A stretch of 36,983 nt of DNA from positions 1 through 36,983 of the IMG/VR virus record IMGVR_UViG_3300006802_000041. One strand, given 5' to 3'. Shown piece by piece: positions 27,105 to 36,395 of the stretch. A model generated the notes under the pieces. That model did not search any database and was not told where the DNA came from. It saw only the letters and a list, made by a program, of their open reading frames with translations. The stretch is from a virus. The number at the start of each line of letters is the position of its first letter. Positions within the stretch are counted from its first letter, which is position 1. The position numbers and the translations under genes are program-made.

Positions 27105-27524
27105 ATGAAGATCACACTTTGTTATAAGGAATATGATTGCAAGGTGTCTCTTGGTGCTATGAAGGCCTTTAAGCAAGCCACGGGCAAATGTCTGTGGCTA
27201 ACGCTTTTAGAGGTTTACGATGCATTCATTAAGACGAGAGGCATGTCAGAGCTTGATAGGCAGAAGGCTATCTATAGCGCAATCAGCTTTGATGATGCTG
27301 TTCACCTATTCGATGCTGTGACAGACAAGAGCGTCACTACGGCAGAGATTGACGATGCAATGTATCACTCAGCCTGGCGCACATACGAAGGCACGACGGA
27401 TAAAAACCAGCCTTGGTCTTTGCAACTTGTGAACCTTGCGATTCAGTACGACCAAGAAATGAAAGAGTTACAAACGGCAAAAAAGTCCAAACCAGCTACA
27501 AGTCAGGCAGAAGAAACAAGCTAG
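27105..27524 (+). CDS. Tail assembly chaperone, short form (G-like)
   Basis: A 139-residue protein, MKITLCYKEYDCKVSLGAMKAFKQATGK at the start, ending with a Lys/Ser/Glu-rich tail. In siphophages this gene gives the short chaperone that coats the tape measure. The slippery heptamer at 27479-27485 near its end lets some ribosomes continue in the -1 frame. Confidence 0.85.
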   Translation: MKITLCYKEYDCKVSLGAMKAFKQATGKCLWLTLLEVYDAFIKTRGMSELDRQKAIYSAISFDDAVHLFDAVTDKSVTTAEIDDAMYHSAWRTYEGTTDKNQPWSLQLVNLAIQYDQEMKELQTAKKSKPATSQAEETS

Positions 27525-27730
27525 AAAGTTTTGATTTCCCGTTTTGGGGCTGGTGGCGTCACGTTGTAAAAGATTTAAAAATCAGCCCTTCCGAGGCTTG
27601 GAGCTTGGATTTTGCGGAGATATCAAACTTGATAGACAAGCCAGAGCAAGACGACCAAGACCTATCATTAATGCTTAACTTTGAGCGAGTCAAAAACGGC
27701 GCTCCAAACTCATACATGGGGTGGAAATAA
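27105..27730 (+). CDS. Tail assembly chaperone, -1 frameshift fusion (GT-like)
   Basis: About 208 residues: 127 codons of the zero frame, then 81 codons in the -1 frame. The downstream frame encodes ESFDFPFWGWWRHVVKDL, ISPSEAWSLDFAEISNLID and ends in NSYMGWK, typical of T-domain extensions, and it has no credible start of its own. Its TAA overlaps the tape-measure ATG (TAATG). Confidence 0.85.
27479..27485 (+). other. Programmed -1 frameshift site A-AAA-AAG
   Basis: The zero-frame codons read GCA-AAA-AAG, giving the canonical X-XXY-YYZ heptamer. Slipping back one base joins the short chaperone to the downstream frame. It is 39 bases before the zero-frame stop. Confidence 0.88.
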
Positions 27731-29739
27731 TGGCAACCGAAAAACTAACCATTCAGCTTGATGCAGAGACCCGCAAACTAGACGCATCCCTGAAAGCTAC
27801 CGATAAAAATCTAGACAGTCTCGACAAGTCAACACAAAAAACAGACAAATCGCTCATGTCTATGGGCAAGACGGCAGGAGTAGCTGCTGGTGCGGTAGTC
27901 GAGGTGTCAGTGGCTGCGCTAGCTGCTGCCTCTGCCATAACTGCTGTAGCTGTTGCGTCTGCCAATGGAGATAGAGAGCTAGACAATCTATCTAAAACAG
28001 CCAAAACAACCAAAGAAAATTTCAAAGCCCTATCGTTTGCGTTTAGCACTGTTGGCGTTGACACTAAGGGTGTTGCGGATGCGTTTAACGATGTGTCTGA
28101 GCGAATCGGTGAGTTTGCAGCTACATTTGAGAAGAATGGGAAAGGCTCTGGCGCATTTCAAGATTTTGCTGATGTGATGAAGCTTACAGATCAAGAGGCT
28201 GGCAACCTTGCGCAGACACTTGAGGATATGAGTGCAGAGGACGCGCTTGCTGTTATGGTCAAGCAAATGCAGGAAGCTGACGTTAGCGGAACCAGAATGA
28301 GCTTCGTCCTTAAGTCTCTGTCAAATGATCTTGAGTATGCTAATCAGCTGTTTGCCGATGGCGGAAAGGAGCTTAACAGGCTGAAAGGGGCCTACACCGC
28401 AATGTCTAAAGAGCTTCAGTTATCCGCCGGGCAGTCTGAGCAGTTAGCCGGGCTTGCTGAGTCGTTTGGCCTGCTAAAAACAGGCCTCGGTGATGCAACC
28501 TCTGTAATATCGTCGTCACTAGCTCCAACACTATCTGGTTTTTTCAATAGTGTGATCAAAGTTGTTCCCGACGCCACAAACACAATTGTTGATTTTATAA
28601 ACACATTTAACGAGGCGTCTGACATTCAGTCTGTTAGAGAGATTGACGCGCAGATGGCAAGCCTTGCAGACACCATAGAGAATGGCGTGGCGAAAGGCTA
28701 TGATGAGATGTCTCGAAACATGCAAGAAAATCCACTTGATTTCGTTAGGGTTGGCAAGTACAGGGATGCAGTGGAAAGGCTTAACGAGCTTGAGCAGCAA
28801 AGGGCGGATATACTTGAAGAGCAGACGGCTAGAGAGCTTGAACTTGCAGAGGTTAGAGCTGGTGGGCGCATCGGTGGAGGAAGCGGCGGAACTAGTGACA
28901 GCAAAGACTCTTCCGCAGAAACAAAAGCGCTAGAGGACAGATTCAAAACAGAAGAGGAATTGCTAGCTCAGAAATTTGCCAAAGAATACGCGATGGCAGC
29001 AGACAACGAAGAGCTAAAAGCTAATCTCGTCAAAGAGTATGACGAAAACGTGAACGCAGCAAAGCTTGAGGCTGAAGAAGCTTATATGCAGGCGTCTAGC
29101 GATTTATACTGGGCTAACATAGAAGAGCAGAACCAAGAACGTTTTGATGCCGAGATAGAAGAGCAACAAAGGCTTTTAAGTGAAAAGCTGATTAATGAAG
29201 AAGATTATTTAAAAGAAGTAAACAAGCTTGGCATTAAGTACGGGAAGGTGTCAGAAAAAACAGATAAGACCGTTCAAAAATCAAGAGAGATGACGCTTGA
29301 CCAAGGCTTGAGCTACGCTAGAGGGATTAACGCAGCGCTATTTGAAGATAACAAAGCTGTCAAGGCTGGCATTATTATTGCCGACACTGCGCAAAACGTT
29401 GTGACGTCTGTTGCTAACTCGGGCGGTGTGCCATGGGGCCTTCCTGCTGGTGCGGCGGCTGCTGCTATGGGAATAGCCCAATTAGCAGCACTAAACAGCT
29501 CATCATCAAGCGGTGGCGGCTCGGTTTCACCATCATCTCCCTCTGTTGCTACCTCATCATCAAGCACTGGGTTTTCAAGCAGTGTAGAGGTTAACGAGAC
29601 TGTTGGAAGTGGCGCAAATACTTCTTCAACATCAAACACAGTAACTTTTTCAGGCTCAAGCTCTGACACGGTCGGGCAAGCTATGGCAGAATGGCTTAAC
29701 AACGCGATTGCAAGCGGTGAAATTAAGTTGGGGCAATAA
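27730..29739 (+). CDS. Tail tape measure protein
   Basis: A 669-residue protein. An N-terminal coiled coil (LTIQLDAETRKLDASLKATDKNLDSLDKS), a hydrophobic Ala/Val segment (about residues 55-85), more helices, a Gly/Ser linker, another coiled coil and a C-terminal hydrophobic AVKAGIIIADTAQNVV...GAAAAAMGIAQLAAL. It sets tail length; at about 0.15 nm per residue a tail near 100 nm would be expected. Confidence 0.92.
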   Translation: MATEKLTIQLDAETRKLDASLKATDKNLDSLDKSTQKTDKSLMSMGKTAGVAAGAVVEVSVAALAAASAITAVAVASANGDRELDNLSKTAKTTKENFKALSFAFSTVGVDTKGVADAFNDVSERIGEFAATFEKNGKGSGAFQDFADVMKLTDQEAGNLAQTLEDMSAEDALAVMVKQMQEADVSGTRMSFVLKSLSNDLEYANQLFADGGKELNRLKGAYTAMSKELQLSAGQSEQLAGLAESFGLLKTGLGDATSVISSSLAPTLSGFFNSVIKVVPDATNTIVDFINTFNEASDIQSVREIDAQMASLADTIENGVAKGYDEMSRNMQENPLDFVRVGKYRDAVERLNELEQQRADILEEQTARELELAEVRAGGRIGGGSGGTSDSKDSSAETKALEDRFKTEEELLAQKFAKEYAMAADNEELKANLVKEYDENVNAAKLEAEEAYMQASSDLYWANIEEQNQERFDAEIEEQQRLLSEKLINEEDYLKEVNKLGIKYGKVSEKTDKTVQKSREMTLDQGLSYARGINAALFEDNKAVKAGIIIADTAQNVVTSVANSGGVPWGLPAGAAAAAMGIAQLAALNSSSSSGGGSVSPSSPSVATSSSSTGFSSSVEVNETVGSGANTSSTSNTVTFSGSSSDTVGQAMAEWLNNAIASGEIKLGQ

Positions 29740-30495
29740 ATGTATATATCAACGAGCAGCGAATTAACCATATCGAGTGTAAGTGTGCCTGATGACCCAG
29801 GCGCTAATCCGCTTCAATACCTTCTGAATCGTGACTTTTCAGAGATATACAGAAGCGGAACATCATCAAACTTTTTCAGGATTGAGCTAGATACTGCTGA
29901 AATCGGCTACATCGGCATAGCTGGGCTTGATGTGTTCGGCAAGGTTTCAGATATTGATTTTGAGTATTGGGACGGTGTGGCTTGGGTTGTCGATGGCAAT
30001 TACAAAGTCACATCAGACAGAACAATCATGCACATAAACACGTCCAGCTATATTTATTCAAAATGGAGAATCACGTTCACCAAAATCCTATCAAATGAAA
30101 TCGTGGGCATTGCTTACTTGGCCGCTGGTAAGGCGTGGAATGTTCCTAATGGTGGTGAAGAGGCTGGATATGCTAGACCTTGGTCGACGCCTGCATATAA
30201 GCAGAGAACACAAAACAACTTAGGTATGCCAACAGCGACAGTTATCGAGTCTATCGGTGTCTCTGGCTCGGTCTCTTTCAGCAACATTTCAAACATAGAT
30301 ATAGAAGAAACGTGGGGGCCGCTACAGGGTTTTGCTGTGGTGAATGGCGTGTTTATCGTTGAAGAAGAAACAAGGGGCGACAGGGCGTATTATTGCTATA
30401 ACTGCCTGCCTTCCGCGGTAAAGGCTCACGCACAAACAAGAAGCCTTCAAAACGTATCAATGAAGTTTGATTGTTGGACGGGGAATGTCTTATGA
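29740..30495 (+). CDS. Distal tail protein
   Basis: A 251-residue beta-rich protein directly after the tape measure (TAAATG junction). It has an N-terminal barrel-like part and a C-terminal part with CYNCLPSA and a final SMKFDCWTGNVL. Position and size fit a distal-tail/minor tail protein linking tube and tip; no diagnostic motif was found. It overlaps the next gene by 4 nt. Confidence 0.65.
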   Translation: MYISTSSELTISSVSVPDDPGANPLQYLLNRDFSEIYRSGTSSNFFRIELDTAEIGYIGIAGLDVFGKVSDIDFEYWDGVAWVVDGNYKVTSDRTIMHINTSSYIYSKWRITFTKILSNEIVGIAYLAAGKAWNVPNGGEEAGYARPWSTPAYKQRTQNNLGMPTATVIESIGVSGSVSFSNISNIDIEETWGPLQGFAVVNGVFIVEEETRGDRAYYCYNCLPSAVKAHAQTRSLQNVSMKFDCWTGNVL

Positions 30496-32846
30496 GTGTT
30501 GAGCATTTTGAAGTCTTATCAGTTGAACTACCTTACGTTAGCGGTGTCTGCACTGTTCCACCTGGCGCTACTTGGTCGCAGGGCTATCATACCCCGCTAA
30601 CTTGCGTTGAAAGCTCTGATGCTACATGGACATATTATTTCGGCTCTAAATCTGTACCAATCAGCTTGCCAGAATTTGAAGCAGGTCATCCGATATACAG
30701 ACAGATTAAAAACGTTAGCGAAAACACGCCAACTTTACAATTTAGCGGCATGGCCAGCCGTGGTAATTTAAACGTAACATTGATTGACTGGAAAGGCGAT
30801 CCAGGTCCAGTTACCACCACGGACAGCGGCACATACTTAAGCAAGTGGGATGCTCGCAACATATTAAGCGGAAGAGAAGTTAAACTTTATCGCTACACCA
30901 GAGAGAACGGAGTAAACACGCTCGTTAGCACGTCTGTTTACCTTTCAGACAGCTTTAGAGTGTCGCAGAGCGGCGATTACACACTATCGTGCACATCACG
31001 CCTTGAACGCACTTACAAAGACTATACTCAGTTTCCATTGGCCACAGGCGCAAGGCTAAGGATGGATATAGACAGCTCTACAACCGCGATCCCAGTTCAA
31101 GACGGCGATTACGATTGGTCAACGCTTCCAGTTATTCGCATCGGTGACGACTTAATGACGTCAACGGCTTACGATTCTGGAACTGAGACCTTAACGGTTG
31201 AAAGCCGAGGTTATGGGGTAAAGACTTCAGGAGGGGTGTCAATATCAAGAACGATCCCCGAGAGTCATGAGGCAGGCGATGACATACAAGTTTGCTATGT
31301 TTCAGATGGCGAGCAGATTGCCGATTTCCTAGAAGTGATACTGCTCGCGTCTGGGGTACCTGCAAGCTACATAAATAAGGCTGAGTGGCAAGCTGAGTTC
31401 GATGATTATTGGGCTGGCACAACTTTGACAAATGTCTGGTCAGAACCAGAAGCAGTAAAAAACATCATTGATATTATATGCGCTGATTATATGCTCGATA
31501 TTTGGGAATCATCAATAGAGCCTGCTGGGATAAAGGTTTCCGCTGTGTCGGTATGGAAAAGAGACAGCAAATCTATCGAGGTTGGCCGAGGCATAACTGA
31601 GAAAGGTTTTACATACAGAAATAAGCCAGAGCTAAGGGCGTCACGGTCGTTTATTCGTTATGACAAGCCATTCAAGACAGAAAATGACGATGTAGGTAAC
31701 TATAAAAAAGCCGCTATCAACTCAGATGTAACCTATGAAACAGAAGATTTTTACGGCTCAGTTAAATCGGTAGAGCTTGACCCATCATCACTACTAAACA
31801 CTAATGATGCAGTGCTAAGGGTCCAGCGCAATACATCAAGATTCAGTATAGCGCCTAAGGAATACGGCTGGGATTGCGAAGAAAAGTATCTTGATTATAG
31901 TGTGGGTGACATTGTTTCTTTCACGCATCAAGACTTGCAGGACGCAGAGGGCAATAGTGATGTTGTCACGGCTCAGATTATGCAGGTTAAACCTCAGTAC
32001 AGTTACGGTGGAATCGGTAGGGCTTACAAAGTTAAGGCGGCCACTTACCTTCAAGCAATCGCGGTGGGAGGCGAAAATACCACCTACAGAAAAGACTCGA
32101 CATTATCAGAGATTAACATTCATAACGACTTTGCCGGCAGGCCTTCAGGCGTTGTTGATTGGATTGTTGTTTTGGACAACTGCAAAATCGTATCAGATGA
32201 CACGCTAAACCCATCAATTCGCAATGGTAACTTTGCCGCAGGCTCAACAGTCACCATCATCTGTATTAACGGCACAGACTGGCAATCTCGCTCAGGCTAT
32301 GGCGGTAACGGTGCTGTGTGGCGAAGGGATTACGAGCCTGGGAATCCGCCTTGGTTTTTAGCTCCACGCGCTCAAGGCGGCGGTGACGGTGGTGTGTGTT
32401 TTAATGCTGACGGGATTGATACTGAGATATTTTTGGAGGGTGCTACTGGAAATCCTACTTACCCAACTGCTGACGGCTACATAAGGGCGCCAGGTGGTGG
32501 CGGTGGTGGCTCAGGAGGCGACTTTGAAGGTGACGTTTCAGACGGTGGCGGCTCTGGTGCTGGTAATGTTCCCGCTGTCGGTGGCGCTGCTGGTAAGGTT
32601 GTCATCGCAGGAACCACAACATACGGAAACCCTGGTGGAGACGGTGACACGCTAGGCAATGGCGGCACATCAATCGAAGGCGGCAACGGTGGCGGCTGGG
32701 GTGAAGATGGCCTAAACGGTACAGGCATTGGCCCAGGTCAAGGCGGCTTATCAGGTCAAGGCTTAATTAAGGCTGGCGCAACTGTTACAATACAATACAC
32801 AGACCCTAACAGATTCATTAACGGTTCAGGCGATACGCCAGACTAG
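30492..32846 (+). CDS. Tail tip / hub protein with polyglycine-rich C-terminal domain
   Basis: A 784-residue protein. The first ~520 residues are hub-like (LPYVSGVCTVPPGATWSQGYH, DGEQIADFLEVILLASGVPASYINKAEW). The last ~190 residues are packed with Gly stretches (GGYGGNGAVW, APGGGGGGSGGDF, GNPGGDGDTLGNGG, EGGNGGGWGEDG). Such glycine-rich repeats form stacked polyglycine-II helices in T-even gp38-type adhesins, so this domain may contact the receptor. The ATG at 30492 overlaps the preceding stop. Confidence 0.75.
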   Translation: MSVEHFEVLSVELPYVSGVCTVPPGATWSQGYHTPLTCVESSDATWTYYFGSKSVPISLPEFEAGHPIYRQIKNVSENTPTLQFSGMASRGNLNVTLIDWKGDPGPVTTTDSGTYLSKWDARNILSGREVKLYRYTRENGVNTLVSTSVYLSDSFRVSQSGDYTLSCTSRLERTYKDYTQFPLATGARLRMDIDSSTTAIPVQDGDYDWSTLPVIRIGDDLMTSTAYDSGTETLTVESRGYGVKTSGGVSISRTIPESHEAGDDIQVCYVSDGEQIADFLEVILLASGVPASYINKAEWQAEFDDYWAGTTLTNVWSEPEAVKNIIDIICADYMLDIWESSIEPAGIKVSAVSVWKRDSKSIEVGRGITEKGFTYRNKPELRASRSFIRYDKPFKTENDDVGNYKKAAINSDVTYETEDFYGSVKSVELDPSSLLNTNDAVLRVQRNTSRFSIAPKEYGWDCEEKYLDYSVGDIVSFTHQDLQDAEGNSDVVTAQIMQVKPQYSYGGIGRAYKVKAATYLQAIAVGGENTTYRKDSTLSEINIHNDFAGRPSGVVDWIVVLDNCKIVSDDTLNPSIRNGNFAAGSTVTIICINGTDWQSRSGYGGNGAVWRRDYEPGNPPWFLAPRAQGGGDGGVCFNADGIDTEIFLEGATGNPTYPTADGYIRAPGGGGGGSGGDFEGDVSDGGGSGAGNVPAVGGAAGKVVIAGTTTYGNPGGDGDTLGNGGTSIEGGNGGGWGEDGLNGTGIGPGQGGLSGQGLIKAGATVTIQYTDPNRFINGSGDTPD

Positions 32847-32856
32847 GAGATAATAA

Positions 32857-35286
32857 ATGTCAGTCGCAATTTCAGGTATATTGCTCGACCCATACGGAAA
32901 CCCAGCTCCATTCGCTGAAGTTAAATTTATCACATGGCAAGGTGCAAATGATGTCCTAACAACATCTTTAGCGGTATATAAAACAAGTTCAGACGGTGCC
33001 TACTCGTTCGCTGTCGAGAATGGCACGTTCACTGTTCAAGTCAGATACAACCAAAGTAACGGTAAATTTGAGACGATTAAAAAGAAAGTTATCGTTAACT
33101 CAGAAACAACTGCATCAACATTGGGTGAATTGCTGTTATTCAACGAGCCGCTAACCCCACCTGAAATTGAATATGTTAAACAGTTGGTTGCAGAGGCTGA
33201 AGGTTATCGAGATGAAACGCTAATCTATCGCAATGAAACAGAAGTATTCAGAGATGAGGCTGGCGTTTCTGCTAGTGAAGCGGAGCAAAGCGCAATTGAT
33301 GCCGCTAATAGTGCTGCTGCGATTGTCGGTGTTCCGCTAAATGGTGGCGTGTGGGCTGCTGGTCAAACATTCACAGCGTACAATCAATACATGATTTATA
33401 ACGGTATACCTTACGCGCCGTTAACATCGACAACCTTACCTTATGGCCCAGTCGGCGCAACTCCAGAACCTGCATTTGTTGGCCCTTACCCGCTTAATGA
33501 CCATGAGAGATTATCAAACCTCAACGCTGTTGGTGGGCATGATGCTATTTACCGCAGAAAAACAACGGCAGCTCAGGTTGCGTCTAACGCATTTTCTGAA
33601 GGCTCCCTTCTTGAGATTTCAGACAAGAGATCCAGTAAATTCAACGTAATAACCACTGCAACTCCTGCTGACAACTTGAAGACTTTACCGGCTGGCGATG
33701 GAAAGGTTGCCCAGGCAGTAGGAAATATCATTAACGTAGGCACTGAAACAATAGAAACCGATAACTTTGTTCTGATAGATGGGGAAACAATTACAGGTAA
33801 TGGTCAGTTTGTATCCACTCTAAAAAGTAGTACCGTTAATAGTAATATATTCACAATGTCCGCAGGGCAAGCAGACACAAAGATAAAAGACATTAAGCTA
33901 GAAGGTTTGGGGAGGGTATCTGCTACAAATGAAAATGGTGTTTTTTATCAAGGAAATTCTAACTGTAGACGAAACGGACTAGAAAACGTAGCCATATATG
34001 ATTTTTCAGGAAGCGGTGCGGATTTCTCCGCTGGCTGGTCTAACTACATTAGAAACACAGCAATAACATCGTGTGGAGTTGGGCTTGGATTTACTCAGTC
34101 ACCGCTTCTACCTGGGTGGGCGGGTAGCGGATTTCTAGCCGAAAGCTCCTACATCGCAACATGTGACGTTGGCGTAAGCATGGACGCGATATGGAACTTT
34201 ACTTCAATTAATACTGTAATAGAAGATTGCGATTTACCGATTAATCAGATTGCAGGCGGATCACCTGCTGTATGGATCAACACGTGGCTCGAGTCAAACC
34301 AGCAATCACCGCGATTAGCTCAGTCAAATATATTCATCGGCGGAAGGCTAGAGGGTGGCGAGGCTCCTGCCACACCTTTCTACGGTAACATGTCTCTCCC
34401 AACTGCGCCATTTGACTATCAATGTATTACAGAATTGCTCGATGGCTTGAGGGTATTTAGAGACCCAGATGACGAAGTGTTTGCGGCTGATGGGCAAGGC
34501 GTAAAAGCATTTAAACCTCACTCATCGCTCGGCTGGGATATAAAACCGACAGCAACAACAGCAAAGTTAATACAAGTAGGGTTCGGTTCGAATGCAGTTG
34601 GCGGGGGAATAATATCCGAGTCTAACGGGAACGATGCTGCCGTGTGGAAGGACATCACACAACTCACAGGTGCTAGGCATTTCACGTCTAACGCGGCGGC
34701 AAACATGCCCAAGATGGGCGTAAAAGTACAAGGGCAAGGCTCGAGCTCGTTGACTGGTCTCGGCTTTGTGCGAACTGTGTTCTCGTCTGGAATATGGGAA
34801 ACTGGAGGTGCAGGGGCATCAAACCACGGGGACAGGTGGCAAGTACATGAAGCTGGGCACTTTTCCCCGCTCGACGATGCTGCTTTTGACATTGGGTTTG
34901 ACGCCAGCTCACGAGTAAGGGACTTGCGCATTGTTAACGCTCCCATTGTAGGCTCTGATGTGCGAATTAAAGATAATGTAGCGTCAATACCGCAAGAGCT
35001 TTTAGACTTTGCTTTGTCAGTTGAAATTAAGCAATACAAACTAAAAGGTCGTGAGCGCACACACTATGGTATCGTTATCACGCCTGAGTTTTTGGCGGGT
35101 TTATCTAAAGTTGTTGCGTTAGATAGATGTGCAGCTTTTTGTCATGATGTATTTAAGGATCAAGAAGGCAACCCAGTTACATCGGAGATAAACACAGTGC
35201 AGCTAGGCGACTTGTGGCAAGTTAGATATGATGAGTGGCAAAACATACTACTTGAAGCTATGAGGCGAAATATTTTGGCGATGTAA
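32857..35286 (+). CDS. Tailspike/tail fibre with C-terminal S74-type chaperone
   Basis: An 809-residue protein. Residues 1-80 form a transthyretin/prealbumin-like domain (ISGILLDPYGNPAPFAEVKF); 105-150 a coiled coil with repeated YRNETEVFRDEA units; about 280-500 a right-handed beta-helix-like region (VLIDGETITGNGQF, GLGRVSATNENGVFYQG); and the last ~110 residues an intramolecular chaperone (GSDVRIKDNVASIPQELLDF, HYGIVITPEFL). S74-type chaperones trimerise fibres and cut themselves off at a Ser near the SD motif. Probably binds or degrades surface polysaccharide. Confidence 0.82.
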   Translation: MSVAISGILLDPYGNPAPFAEVKFITWQGANDVLTTSLAVYKTSSDGAYSFAVENGTFTVQVRYNQSNGKFETIKKKVIVNSETTASTLGELLLFNEPLTPPEIEYVKQLVAEAEGYRDETLIYRNETEVFRDEAGVSASEAEQSAIDAANSAAAIVGVPLNGGVWAAGQTFTAYNQYMIYNGIPYAPLTSTTLPYGPVGATPEPAFVGPYPLNDHERLSNLNAVGGHDAIYRRKTTAAQVASNAFSEGSLLEISDKRSSKFNVITTATPADNLKTLPAGDGKVAQAVGNIINVGTETIETDNFVLIDGETITGNGQFVSTLKSSTVNSNIFTMSAGQADTKIKDIKLEGLGRVSATNENGVFYQGNSNCRRNGLENVAIYDFSGSGADFSAGWSNYIRNTAITSCGVGLGFTQSPLLPGWAGSGFLAESSYIATCDVGVSMDAIWNFTSINTVIEDCDLPINQIAGGSPAVWINTWLESNQQSPRLAQSNIFIGGRLEGGEAPATPFYGNMSLPTAPFDYQCITELLDGLRVFRDPDDEVFAADGQGVKAFKPHSSLGWDIKPTATTAKLIQVGFGSNAVGGGIISESNGNDAAVWKDITQLTGARHFTSNAAANMPKMGVKVQGQGSSSLTGLGFVRTVFSSGIWETGGAGASNHGDRWQVHEAGHFSPLDDAAFDIGFDASSRVRDLRIVNAPIVGSDVRIKDNVASIPQELLDFALSVEIKQYKLKGRERTHYGIVITPEFLAGLSKVVALDRCAAFCHDVFKDQEGNPVTSEINTVQLGDLWQVRYDEWQNILLEAMRRNILAM

Positions 35287-35308
35287 GGCGTCAATCACCA
35301 ACACAAAA

Positions 35309-35327
35309 GCGGTTCTCAATGAGCCGC
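35309..35327 (+). terminator. Weak rightward hairpin after the tailspike
   Basis: GCGGTTC-TCAAT-GAGCCGC, one G-U pair, followed by CTTTCCC; a poor T-tract. Confidence 0.4.
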
Positions 35328-35407
35328 CTTTCCCACACCCTGTAACGCCAATCGGTCAATCAAAAAACTCATTAACACCAATCTCACCGACGAATAATTG
35401 ATATTAG

Positions 35408-35439
35408 ACAATAAATCCATCACGCGAGGGATTTATTGT
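35408..35439. terminator. 11-bp inverted repeat between convergent operons
   Basis: ACAATAAATCC-N10-GGATTTATTGT, perfect over 11 bp. It lies between the end of rightward tail genes and the end of the leftward lysis cassette; A/T-rich arms supply T runs on both strands. Confidence 0.65.
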
Positions 35440-35446
35440 TTAACAC

Positions 35447-35680
35447 TCAATCACTAGAGCAGCTATCAACATTGACACCGTTACACGCCAATATCTTACA
35501 GTTAAGCAAAAGGATTTGCTCTACCGTTCCATCCGTCAAAACATCGTCACGACTTGGGTAAATCGGATTCAATCCTTTGCATGATGGAACCTCTATATAC
35601 CTAATCCCTGTAGAACTTTGACAGCCGCTTACGATTATCATCACCGCTAGAGCTGTGAATATTTGCGTTAATTTCATCAT
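35447..35680 (-). CDS. Rz1: o-spanin lipoprotein (Rz1-like)
   Basis: A 77-residue protein: signal MMKLTQIFTALAVMIIVSGC with lipobox VSGC, then a short periplasmic domain rich in Cys (SCKGLNPIYPSRDD, NCKILACNGVNVDSC). It starts inside the Rz gene in another frame and continues beyond it, the overlapping arrangement common for spanin pairs. Together they fuse inner and outer membranes at lysis. Confidence 0.85.
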   Translation of the reverse strand: MMKLTQIFTALAVMIIVSGCQSSTGIRYIEVPSCKGLNPIYPSRDDVLTDGTVEQILLLNCKILACNGVNVDSCSSD

Positions 35681-35873
35681 AGCGATCTTGCATCTCCTGA
35701 ACTTTTTTAACTTTCTCAATTGCTGCTTCAACTTCTTTAACGTTGTCGCGCTCAGTCTCAACATCTTTTTCTAGCGATTCAATCTTCTTACCTCGATAAC
35801 TGAACACAGCTAGAAATAAAGCAACAACAACGCCAGCGGCCGCGATTAAATAACCCTTTAACGTGCTAAACAT
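35601..35873 (-). CDS. Rz: i-spanin (Rz-like)
   Basis: A 90-residue protein: N-terminal TM (TLKGYLIAAAGVVVALFLAVF, residues 3-24) and a long periplasmic coiled coil (IESLEKDVETERDNVKEVEAAIEKVKKVQEMQDRYDE is continuous helix). The ATG at 35873 is chosen over the upstream in-frame one because AAAGGTG precedes it. It overlaps the holin by 8 nt and contains the Rz1 start. Confidence 0.88.
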   Translation of the reverse strand: MFSTLKGYLIAAAGVVVALFLAVFSYRGKKIESLEKDVETERDNVKEVEAAIEKVKKVQEMQDRYDEINANIHSSSGDDNRKRLSKFYRD

Positions 35874-36054
35874 TCTTTTCACCTTTTGCAGCAACAGACT
35901 TATCAGCAAAGTTACCAGCGGCATAAATACCAATCAAGCCAGCGGTCAACATTGCGTATGTCGCCCCGTCCACTTTATCCATAATCAACACGACAGTCGA
36001 AACCAACTGCCAAAAGTTAACTGTCCAGAATTTACGGCTAGTCCACTTATTCAT
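35866..36054 (-). CDS. Holin
   Basis: A 62-residue protein with two hydrophobic segments (FWQLVSTVVLIM and TYAMLTAGLIGIYAAGNFA) and charged ends; the N-terminal MNKWTSRKFW is typical of small phage holins. GCGAGG precedes the ATG, which overlaps the endolysin stop. It would trigger lysis by opening the inner membrane. Confidence 0.75.
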   Translation of the reverse strand: MNKWTSRKFWTVNFWQLVSTVVLIMDKVDGATYAMLTAGLIGIYAAGNFADKSVAAKGEKNV

Positions 36055-36395
36055 TACCACCTCGCCTTATATCGCCTAACGTCAACATGGGTGAATGTAT
36101 CGTACTTCCCTATCCCATACGAATCAGGATACGCGCTATCTATGAATCCGTAAACTTCTGACGGGCTAACACCTTTTACGCTAATATCAGCCGCTATACC
36201 AAGCAAGTGCTTACTAGATGAAGCGCCACCAACAGCATTGTTGTGTTTTGCACACCGACACGCCGAATTGATTATCACAGGAGCGTTAAACCTAACCCTT
36301 ACAACTGAAAGTAGCTCTAGCAACTCGTGGTCAGCAACCTCAAACCCACAACCGCACTTACATGAGAATTCGGCTCTTTTGAAATACTTATTCAT
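36054..36395 (-). CDS. Endolysin, M15 peptidase (D-Ala/L-Ala-D-Glu type)
   Basis: A 113-residue M15 peptidase: YFKRAEFSCKCGCG at the N-terminus, INSACRCAKHNNAVGGASSSKHLLGIAADI with the zinc-site pattern SKHxxGxAxD, and THVDVR with the final His. It cleaves peptidoglycan cross-links. There is no signal peptide, so the holin must let it out. It is flanked by holin and Rmf-like genes. Confidence 0.92.
   Translation of the reverse strand: MNKYFKRAEFSCKCGCGFEVADHELLELLSVVRVRFNAPVIINSACRCAKHNNAVGGASSSKHLLGIAADISVKGVSPSEVYGFIDSAYPDSYGIGKYDTFTHVDVRRYKARW

Noticed and set aside
32477-32728. Pro/Ser-rich minus-strand ORF under the glycine-rich tail tip domain
   Set aside because: It is the reverse-complement shadow of Gly-rich codons (GGN to NCC).
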